Source: Hyposmocoma kahamanoa (Eukaryota > Arthropoda > Insecta > Lepidoptera > Cosmopterigidae). From it: a DNA stretch of 64,000 nucleotides. The notes below the pieces were generated by a model. It was not told where the DNA came from. It did no database searches and worked only from the letters and a program-made list of their open reading frames with translations. Position 1 is the first letter of the stretch. Each line of letters begins with the position of its first letter. The stretch is taken from the NCBI RefSeq assembly GCF_003589595.1, contig NW_020653993.1, forward strand, positions 8,285,360-8,349,359, in the 5' to 3' direction. Below, one piece after another: positions 24,201 through 36,200 of the stretch. The position numbers and the translations under genes are program-made.

Positions 24201-27200
24201 TAAAAATCCAAGTTTTTTTACAAACAATAAATTATTAAACTGTCGATACTTTACCCCGGCACCGCATGTATCGCCCCGGCACTGAAACGCCATTTTAATT
24301 GAATATCCGTTTCCTTGATTTAAAAATGTTTTCGTTACGTTATATAAGGCTCTTCTAGCGTATCAGCGATATCGATTTCGATCAGTGATGAATCTTTCAG
24401 TGACATAACAGTAAAAGTAGAGCAACAATATGTACGGTGTATCCGTAATCTTATAAAATGATTACGACGGGTAAACGGGTAGACGACGGGTACGATAGTA
24501 CGGTTAAAATATCGAGGATTTCTGAATCGGGGGACAGGTGGTACGCGACACGCCTGTCCAGTACCAGTTGCAGTGTCGTTCAGAGCTTTAGGCTAGATCA
24601 AATGATTTAGGTATTTACAGTTAATAACAGTCTTATAAAAATAAACGATACACCTAAGGATATTGTCTAAAGATTGTTGTCTATTATGTTACACGATAGG
24701 TTGTACTACAATCGATCATATAAAATCCCGTAAAGAGGCTAAAATAACAGCCTAAGGCTCAACTCACACTGGCGCAGGGACGAAGCGTCGCGACGCGTTT
24801 TGTTTTTCGCCTATAGCTTAATCATCTCTATTTTCCCATTGTTAAGGTACAAACGTTGAATTTAAATTGTAATGTCATCGCAATACTGTCTAATTTTGCT
24901 TGCTTCGCTGTCAGTCGAACAAACGAAGACTAAAGCTTGATTGACGCTCTGTATACTATTTTAAGGCCCTATAAGTTCGGACACTTTTAGCGCGGACCCG
25001 ACGTCCATATAATTGTAAGTCAATGATATACATCCATAAATTTTACTTCACGTCACTGTTGACAACAATGTACATCAATTACAACCTTCAACGTTGTAAT
25101 GAATTAATGGCGAAACTTGATGAGCGGACAAACGTCAAAACGACCATCATAGCGTGCCGGTATATTAGTTTGTAAATTACACAGTTGACACGACGTTCAC
25201 TACGTTATACAATTTCGTTACAAAAATGCAAAGGTATTTAAAACACGCAAAACAGTTGTTGACGTCAATTTCTAAGAATGTTCTTGTCGCGGTTTCGGTT
25301 TGACTTTGTATGATCTTTACGTCATACCTAACACAGACACCACTCGATGCTGCACCGCAAAACCGCAAAGTATACAACGTACCATTTCGTAACTAACCGC
25401 GTCATGTGGCATACTCCGCGGCGTCGAGTGCGATCCCGCTTTATTAAAATTAAAATTTAACATTAAAACGTACCTCTGTATCACATGTATTACCGCGACA
25501 CTGAAAAACAACATTTTAATCAAAAAGCAGTTTCTACATAGGAAAAAACCCACACAATGTTATGGACACAACTCATATTCACGTTTATATTTCACTCATT
25601 TGGTGCTACACTGACGCGATTGTATTTCTTGTAATGTTACAGGAAATGGATTGGAATTAATTTTTATTTAAAATTACTTCTATCCGACTGGATTCGAACC
25701 AACGTCTCCTAGCAAACAGTACCAGACGCTATGCCAAATAAGCGACGGAACGAACCAACGGACCTCACTAATTTATCCATGTCCTTGTTGCGGGTGTACT
25801 ACGTGAGTGCGAATGCGAATTACGTGAATGACGATAGTGCGAAGACGGTTGCGCGAAAGCTTAAATGCGCGATAGTTGAATGAACAGTCGTCATTCGCGG
25901 AATCGGTATTCACACTCACGTAGCACACCCGCTTGTTGCAGATCTCCATTTTGGTTTTTAACGACTTTTTGCCGTAGCGCCATCTGTGAGAAATCTATGA
26001 AAGTTTTGCTTCACTCATCGAGGTACCTACCTTACAGCTACCAGCCGCTGACTAGAGATGTCACTTCAATAATAGTAATTAAGTTTTACTGAATGTCAGG
26101 ACGTATCACCATAATGACATTCAATTATTTTTATAAAATTACTCCACTGGTTTGTTATAATTATTAAACAAAGATCCAACACTAAGAAAAAATCACATCG
26201 ATCCTTCTGGATTCGATCTAACGTTTGGTAGCAAACCGTGCCAGACGCAGTGCTAACTAAGCTACGGAACTTGTTATATTATAGATGTGTAAATACTTAA
26301 TTCAACTTTGCCAATTTTATTTCTATTATTATTACAATTACGTCCATGTTGCTCCAAATGAATGAAGTTATTTATACATAATTTTATTTAGTAGCACCCC
26401 GGTGGAGCAATGGTCGAGAGAGCATAAGTGTGTATTTCACCTCCATCTCACCTGATGAAAATTGATGATGAGGTCGGCGATGGAGCATACACACCCACAC
26501 CTATCCACTCTCGCCTTGAAAAAGCCCTAATTATAGCATTCAGTGAACAAATCCGCAGGCAGAGAATTCTACTCCAACGCCATACGCCATACAAATGTGG
26601 AAGCGTATATACCACATAGCAGGTGTATAGAGCAGCTTTTGGGAAGCTCCGGGACGTCTTCTCGTTTGCAATGCCGCAGTCCTTGAAGACGCGAGCAGTG
26701 CGTGTTGCCAGCGATGACCTACGGCTCTGAAACGTGGTCACTTACTATGGGCCTCATAAAAAAGCTCAAAGTCAGTCAACGAGATATGGAGCGAGCTATG
26801 CTCGGCATTCTCTACGTGATGGACTCAGAAATGAGGAGATCCGTAGAAGAACGAAAGTCACCGACATAGCTCGAAGGATTAGCAAGTTGAAGTGGCAGTG
26901 GGCAGGGCACACAGCTCGTAGAACTGACGGCCGTTGGGGCAGAAAGGTTCTCGAATTGAGACACTAACCGGAAGGGCGTTCAATGGGACGACCCTCTGCT
27001 AGATGGACGTATGCCCTGGTAAGGGCGGCGGGTAACAGATGGACACACGTCGCGTCCAATCGGCTGGTCTGGAAATCTTTTGGAGGCCTATATTCAGCAG
27101 TGGACGTCTTCCGGCTGATATGACGATAATAATGATGAGTAGGTGTACAAATTACATAATCATCACAACTTACTCTAGCTTGACAACTTTCCTCTGAACA

Positions 27201-30200
27201 CTGAAAATATAAGAGCAATTCATGTTTTACTAATACTCTTACACTTGATTTTAAAGTGAGTTTTGAACACAGTAATGATCTCATTAGACGACAGAAATAG
27301 GTATGGTAGCAGTACTTCCCTGGACGATCTCTTCCACAAGGAGCTTTACTAGACATTACTAAATGGAATGTTGATGAAACACATGTTGATGACGCTTAGG
27401 TGGCGGTAGAGTGCTCGAAAGGAGCCTCGCCGTACGACGTACAATTCCTTTCTCCCGTGGGTACGTCTAGCGCAGCTTCAGTAACAAATGGCAGGTGCCT
27501 TACGCCCATGGTAACCATGATGGCAAGCATCGTTACTATAAGAAGATGACGCTTTCTAAACTTACCTAGTCAGTAGAGCTCGTTGTGAAAGAGTTCGTCC
27601 AAGGAAGTGGCAGTAGCCACCTTACCTATTTCTGCTGCCAAGCAATAATGTCAGCATTACGGTTTTGAAGGGTAAGGGTGCTGGTGAAATTACAGGCACG
27701 TGAGACTTGTCAACTTATGTGAGTGACGGGCGCAATGGCAGTGTCCATCTTTTTTGCGATGTTAAGCTCTAAGAGGCATTGCAACTGTTATGGACTATTA
27801 TGTAGCTTATCATCAAGCGCACGACTTGTTCGTCCCGTCATTTGATATTATAAAAAAAAGTCTAATTTACGAGACGACAAATCACAATCCTACAATCTCA
27901 AAGGTAGCGATGCAATCGCGCGTTGGTATCGATGCAGTTGCACGCTTGATCGCGTTTGCATCACTACTTAATCGCGCGTGTGTAAAGGTAGACGATTAGC
28001 GACAGCATCGCTACTGCAACGCGTTTGTATCGCTGCAGTCGCCGTGTGTAAACCCTTATAGGGCTAGTACGACAGGGGGCGACTTACACGAGAGCGACTT
28101 AAAGTGCGGAATCTCTATGCGAGAATAGCAGAACAGAAAAGCAGAGAAGCAATATGAAATCTTGCTATAATACCGAGTCTAGTCGAATCGATATAATCAG
28201 CTAGTACGATAGGAACGCAAAACCTACGTGTGTCAATCCGGACATCACAATCTATCTGAGATATCGCACTGCTAATAGAATAGTGTATTAACTCAAAATA
28301 GTGTATTAAATCTTTCAGAATAGCTGAAAAACCAGTTCCAGTGAAAGATTATTATAATTTATGTATAGGTTAAAATTTATTAGACGTCTAAACAACCCCT
28401 ACTTGCTAAGTATATTTAAAAATAAAACTAAAAAATAATTTCATACTCTTGATTAAGGACTGTTTTGTCCAGAAGTAGCTCACAAAACGTTTGTCTCATT
28501 CTGGGTTAAGTAGATAAATATTTTAATGGTTTCTTACAATATTCTAACGACAATTTTATTGACGTGTAGAGAAACAAATGTTACGTTCAGAAACAGTATA
28601 GTCTTGAATTTCACATATTTTGAGTTACAACACTTTTGTAGTAGCAGTGCGATATGTGCGCAGTAGTCAATCTTTCCCCAGTTTACCTCCATTCTTACTC
28701 TGTAAAGGACAGTGCCCATTTCGGAATCGCAAGTGTTGAAATCGCGACCGATTGAAAATTCGTACCACACTGGTATAATTTTTTTTACGATACCGACGGG
28801 ACGAACAAGTTGTCATGGTGGTTTAGTAAGGCCTATCCATAACAGTTAAAGTACCACTCAATGCTTTAAATCGCAAAAGTTTGTAAGGCACTACCACTGA
28901 GCCCGACATCCTGAGACATAATTAAGTTGATAAGTTCCATGTACCTGTGATTTCACCAGCACCCTTCGAAACCAGAACGCACTAATGTTCACATTACCGC
29001 TTGGCGGCAAAAATAAGTAAGGTGGCAGTACTTCACTTTCACGAGGTGCCTTAATGCTGCTTAATCTCACTATATCTTCTAAATATCAATGAATATTATT
29101 AAACTTTTCAAACCAGGTTGTTATTATTAAACGGGAGGGTACTTACAGATTCCGGATCGCCACTTGCCCCTAACGCCACTTCGAAGGCTAACCAGTCTTT
29201 CTTCTCCAGATTCTCGACTCTCACGCTCTTCAACATCGTGCGAATTGGATTGAACGATGTTTTCGGTATGTTGCTATTAGCGGTAGTATGTGTTGCCAGT
29301 TCTGGCATTGCACCTTGCTGGTAATTGAAAATTGGTGATTAATTTAACTTGTGTTGTTAGTAAGTCAACAATAGAGTGGAAAAACTCCAATACTGATATT
29401 ACTTCATCTTTATTTCATAGGAAACGAAACTTTTTCAGGATTTAAATCGCGTATATTTGTTTTTTCAGTCAGCCCTGACCATGGGACCTGTAAAGCGCCC
29501 GAAACGTTGGTTTGTTTGAAAAAACAAATATACGCCACTTAAATCTGGAAAAATAGTTTCATTTCCTATATGTAACAATCGCGAAAACCTAAGCACTAGG
29601 TTTATTTCATATGTTAACAAATTAAACTTCAAATTGTCACATGGATTAAAATCTGCTACTCATTCGTAAGGCAGATTCCCCTGTAAGAAATGAATAAACT
29701 TTAGGAGTCGCTAGTTATTGTAAATAAACATTTATATACATTTATCATTTATAATATTAATTTCAAATATCATAAATCGAAACAACTAAAGATTTATGTC
29801 GTCGAAATACACACCATAATATATAATTTGAAACCTGTAAGTTTTTTGTTATAATATAATAACAAGAGACGTGACGAACAAGTCTTTGGTGGTAAGCGAC
29901 ATGCCTATCCATAATAGTTGCAGTGCCATTCAGAACTATAAATCGCAAAGATCTTATCGGCACTGCCACTGCACCTGTCACCCTGGGACATAAGTTGACA
30001 ATTTCCATATGCCTGTAATTTCACCAGCACCCTTACCCTTCGAATCCGGAACGCAGGCAGAAATATGTAAGGTCGCAGGGCTTCCCTGGACGAACTCTTT
30101 CACCTGGAGCTGTACTGCTACTAGTACCACTGCTGGTAGTACAATAAAAATAATTTTGTGACAACCCTACGCTCCGAATGACGTATGGCATTGACACGCC

Positions 30201-33200
30201 AAACGGGCGGGAGTTGGACTACTTAATACTTGTGTGATTACACTGTGGCATTGACCAATGTAGTTAGTATATTGATGGTAAACATACTTACGCGTAAACC
30301 ATAAATCACTCTTTTCGGATTGTAATCTGTGATGGGCACGTAAACAGTTCCCTGTTAAAAGGAATGTGTACTTAAATAATCAACGCAGACGTTCTTTCTT
30401 AGGTAGCAAGTGGCAATAGGCATTGCATTATCTTAATCTTCGTATTGCTCTTATCCCATCATTTGTGGTAGGCACTCACAAACACATTCATGTCTATCGT
30501 AATTCATTCGTTATTCACTTTCTCCTAATAATGTTCTAACAATGTTCTTATGAACCACTAGCCACATATACCAGGAAGGTTTCTTCATAGAGGATTCTCA
30601 ACAAAGTACTGACAAAACTCAACGATTTACGCGCGCACATTTGTGGACGTTACACTTAGACATTATGACCACAAATTACTTAACAGTTACTACGTAACAG
30701 ATACATCATTCTTATACAAAATCAAAAACACCTACGCTATAATAGCCTACTAAGTCTGACTTATGACACCAGTAGGGCTGCCACGGCAGAGAGCGACTTG
30801 CGCGAGAGCGACATAAAGCGCGAGATCCCTATGCGAGAATAGCATTATCTCGCGCTTTATGTCGCTCTCTCGCCTGTCGTGCTAGCCGTAACGTTTAATT
30901 TGAAAAAGGAATAACTTCAATATTTCTATCCATAGCAATTGCAATGCCCCTCGGTGCTTTAAATTGCAAATATCTGAGATCATTGCCACAGCATACGTCA
31001 CCCTGAGCACCAGCACTCTTACCCTTCAAAACTGGAACGTATTGTAATGCTCACACTACTGCTTCGCGTCAGAAATAAGTAAGGTGGCAATACTTCCCTG
31101 AACGATTTCTTTCACAAAGAGCTTCTACTACTACTTAAATCAAATTAGATCATGTGTCTTTTGATGCCGATTGTGTTGCCAGTGATTCATGTGAACATTG
31201 TTACCATAATTCAACCATTTTGTTTAGCGTTCCCCTAGATTTTTTTTCCATAAATTACAGAAGTAAAGTAAACGTTTATTTCTCATCACAAACTATAGGT
31301 ATGACAATAATAGTAATAACTAAACTAATGTAATTTAATTATAGTTTGTGAGGGAGCTGGAATCTAAACTAGGTCGAAACCTGTCATATAGCTTCCAGGC
31401 CCCCCACCATTATTAAAATGTGATATGTCCATTATTAAAACAAATTTAGGGAAAATGTCATAATTGTTGTTTCCCACCACCTAGGTAGCAATAGAACAGT
31501 CTCCATTCGCATTCCACTTAGGGACTCTTTAAAAAATAGATGCTCACGTGTTCAAGCGCTCGTGCGTTCACTGCATGCGCCTTCAAATGCTATACGCATG
31601 ATTACTTTATACGTGCGTCTACGCAATGCTTTCGATTATATTTCCAAAAATGGTACAAAGTTTGATTATTTTTGACCGTAATTACCCTGTTACAGTTTTC
31701 GATGAGACTCTCTATGAGTACGATTAATTAAAAACGGTAAAGTAATTAAGACTAACTGCTGTTAACTTACATTCACTTCAAACTGCTTATTCTGTCCAGT
31801 CATAGGGTCCTGCAAAAACAAAACTTATGACGATCAACTAAACCGTTTAAAATGCAAATGTGTAAATTTATCCACTCTACGCATCTCTGCGCTTCCTTCT
31901 AAAAACGGTCCCGTCCTAATTCGAAGCATCATGTTTTCAAATATTTGGAATGCGATGCCGTTTATTGTATACATACATTACCTTATTGTTCTTGAACAAC
32001 ATAATGTCTGAACATTGCATATTATATTAAATTATTATTAATTGAAAGGATTGCGTACCGTAACCTTCGCTAAGCCATCTGAAGTGTCATTCTGAAAAAA
32101 ATAAACAATAAAAATTATGGATCAATAATTCACGAGCATCAAATAGCTGTTTTTGTAACTAATTTGTTTTACATTGACGAGCTGCAATTTATCAATACTA
32201 CTCTAATTTCTAATGATAATAAACAAATCAACTAGATGGCGCTTATTGCATACATTTTTATTGATACTGCCGGCAATTTTTTTGTTTATGATTAGCGCCA
32301 TCTATCCATGTTAGCAAGCGTGTAACACACAATGACATCTATGGATACGCAATATTTATTAATGTTCAGAAAATAATTCTATGTCATGATCAATATTTGA
32401 ATAATATTACAAAGAAAAATAACACATATTTCATGTTAAAATTGTTTTATATAAAAAGCCGTGGTTTACTTTGGCGTTACTTTACACCACTATAGTACCA
32501 TACGGGACTGTAGTGGTGTAAAGTAACGCCTCACCCTGGAAAGGATGCCAAGCTTTCTTGCTGCATTTTTGGCCATGGATTCAATATATCCGCCGAAGTT
32601 CAAATTGGACGACAGGCCCAGTCCAAGCAGCTGAAGACAGTCGGCTATCGGTATGGCCCTGACCCTTGCACTGGTCAAGTACCTATCTACAACTGTGCTG
32701 TCATCAGCATACGCAAAGGTACCTGAAATTAACATATCATTGATATGCAGCAAAAAAGGAGTTGCAGACACTACGGAACCCTGAGGAACTCCATCGCTAT
32801 AAGTTCGGAAGAATAGCCTTCTAAGACTACACGAATCGAACGTTCACTCAAGAAATCCGAGATCCAATTGCAAAGGTCAGTGGGAAGTTCATAAGAGGGA
32901 AGCTTACTTAAAAGTCTTGCGTGTCAGGCCCTGTCAAAGGCTTTAGAAATGTCCAAAGACACTGCAAGTGCTTCGCCTTGCTTTTCTATAGCCTTGCTCT
33001 GTATGTGACAGGCACATCCAAGAAGATCCCCAGTAGATCGCCCTTGTCGTAATCCATACTGGCGATCACTGAGGAGGTCGTTGTCTTCAAGGTACGACAG
33101 GAGACGGTTATTGAGTACACGTTCCATAGTCTTGCACAGTATGGAAGTGACTGAGATAGGTCTGTAGTTGACAGGGTCAGCTCTGCTTCCTTTTTTAGGC

Positions 33201-36200
33201 ACATGTTGCACGTTTGCAAGCTTCCACGACCTGAGAACTACACCACTCTCAAGTGAAAGGCGGTAAAGGACTGTGTGGGGCTAATTTAACGAACAAAAAA
33301 TACCATTACAGTGCTTCTAGAAGTCTTTTATATGAAGGCGCCATAAGTGGGTTTAAAGTCGTTAAAACTGAAAAATCTTTAAAAACTACGAGCATTGCAA
33401 GTCCATTATCATAAAACTGACGAGGTTCTCAACATTACTCTTTCACTTAGGCTGCTCACTCACTGCTTTTATTTGGGCTGTTGGTACAAAGCTCCTTTTA
33501 TGTATTACTTGTAGACGACGTAGACATATTAAACAAAACTATTTACAATGACAAAACAACATACGAACCGAATCGACTTTAACCCAACGTATTGGTGCTC
33601 CAAAATCATCCTGAAATAGTAAGTAGTAGTAAAGAAATTTATGATGCATTTATAGACGTCAACGTTGCTATTTAAAATAAATTTAAAAGTCTACGTTGTT
33701 TTAGAAAACAATCGCATGATTTCTGCCATCCTTATCATAACTAACGTAATCGACATTTTTAGCTAAATTAAAATATTTACACATCTAGAACTAGCGAAAT
33801 GGGATTTACCATCCCTTGCAACTGTTTTTTTTATATCTTATTTAATTCCAGTTTTACTATTGAGCAAAATTAACATAATTTACGTTTGTCAAATAAAAAT
33901 AACTATAGGTGCCAATATCCCATTCATTTTAATAGCAGTAGAGCTCCTTGTGAAAGTGTTTGTCCAGGGAAGTACTGCCACCTTACCTATTTTATTATTG
34001 TGTCAACATTATTGTGTTCCAGAAGACTAAGAGTGCTAGTGAAATTATAGGCACATGGGATATGTCAACTTATGTCTCAGGGTTGCGATTTAAAGCTCTG
34101 AGTGGCACTGCCACTGTTATGGATAAACGTGTAGCTTCAAATAAAAAATCTCAAAAGGTACAAAAACGCAAATCGATGCATTCAGGAGATGGAAAAACTT
34201 CCTATTTACTTTAAATTTCTTATCAAGGGAATTAATTTGGGCATTACCTTAAGAATAGATAAAAGCTAGTGTGTGAATGTGAAGGAAATATGATGTGAAA
34301 TCAGCCTGCAAAATTTGTATGTACAATCCATTTTTTTGCATTTCAGTAACTTTGTCTTTTATTATACGAGTATGAGAAAATAAAGCGACAAAATGGGTTA
34401 GGTAAGGGCAAACCTGTCCAAGAGTCTATGATGATTTCATACGCCTATTGTATGTACACACATTTGGTAAAGGGGAAATACGCTGCGTTACTTACTTCAT
34501 GGGGTATTTGAACTTGCTTCACTTCTTGCGGAGTATATGTGGGTTCGAAGACGTCGTTGTGGTGCTTAATAAAAAAAAAGTTAAAAGAGTTAGGTCACAA
34601 ATTCGCAACGGCGTGTACAATTGTGCGCGTTTTAAAAACGTGTTTAAAAATGGTATAATATTATTTCATCCTCTAAGGTAACCTCTGTTGTAAATGTGCT
34701 CTTTATTAAATAAACGATTTTTTTACGTTTGATATTTATATTAACTGTTCCGTCTATATTAATAGACCTACGGATAAATTATAACTGCATTCAAGGTAAC
34801 ACTATCAATATGTTTAAGCATACCAAATTAATATTTGACAGTCAAAAATAATATTTGATTCTCTTTTTCCATGTAGGTTAGGTTAGGTTGGTTAGCATAT
34901 TGTTATGAAAAAGCAGCACCAATGCCGCGGCAGCGGCCGGCGACTGCCAGAAGCGAATTTGCTTGCGTTTCTGAACATGATTTTAAGGTTTTTAATGCTT
35001 ATTTGTCTTAGTTTTGAAGCTCTACAAGAAACTATCAAAGTTAATTTATTTATTCCAAATCAAACATTACCTCAGAACAGATTAAAATTACATTGATTTA
35101 ATTTATTTTATGTCTCAGAGAAAAAGGATCAATCATTAAAAAAGATGACGCTTTACATTTTTTGCCTGCTGTTCGATCGTTTAAATAGATGCCTTTAAAA
35201 TTATAAGTCGAACTTACTGTCTGTCTGTCCCATGAACCTCTTAAATCTGATAAAACTGACTGAAATGTTAAAAAAAATATTTATTATTCAGTGACAATCA
35301 GTTTCTGGATTTTCGATAGACAAACACAACACACACACACAAACAACACACTGTAACAGCGACCCTACTCTCGAAACATGAAATCCGTAATTAAGGATGT
35401 TTTCCTATGGATGACCTGCGAAACTACTCTCGAAGTCCGTCAACGAAAAGAATCCGAGGCGGCCAGTTGGTATTTAGCAGAGCCATCCCATAAGTGTCTG
35501 AGTGTAAGTGTATTGTCATTTATTGGTGATGAACAATTACATCATAAGAAAGATTCAAACCAGTCTTCGAAGATATGATATCACCAAGTTAATAGGCTGC
35601 CACAATGCTTCAATTACCGATTAATTTTAGGAGTTACGTGTGAGTAACATCGATTCTCGAAATCTGATCGTTTCCATAATTGATTCGTAAAATTTGAATT
35701 GTGACATTCAAGTTAAGCTAAATTTTACGAAGAAAGATTAAAAGAATTACATCAGGAGCTAATTCTTGCATCTTTTTAAGTTGTGCTCTCGCTTCTTCCA
35801 TTGACGCATCTTCCTAAAAAAAAATAATAAAATGTCTAAATGGGATTTTTAACAAAAATTATAGTGAAGAATTTTTACTATCAAATCTAGTAACGCATTT
35901 TTTTTCACAATTGATTCAAAGTACCGGCACGCTATGATGGCCGTTTTGAAAAATTAGAATATTGATGTGAAAACTCAATTCATTATCGAAAAAAATATAA
36001 CCAAATGCGAGTCGCATCTATAAGTTTTTGTTTTTATTTATAACTAGTACAGTAAGGGGTAGCTGATTAAAAAGTTTTAATATAATCTCAGTGCAGAGTA
36101 TTAAAAAAACCGACCTCAAAAGTACGTGGAATTACGTCTATTTGCTAAGTTTTATTAAAATATCCCCTTGTTCGCCACTATACAGGACTTGACACTGGAG

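Noticed and set aside
28700..28775. Possible extra exon starting TGTGGTACG after an acceptor (28771), resembling a shortened Cys unit
   Set aside because: No donor in phase 0 within the unit, second Cys missing; the alternative frame would break the phase rule. Possibly a dead unit.
34876..34893. TTAGG units as a telomere
   Set aside because: Only about three units inside an intron; a minor part of a dispersed repeat.
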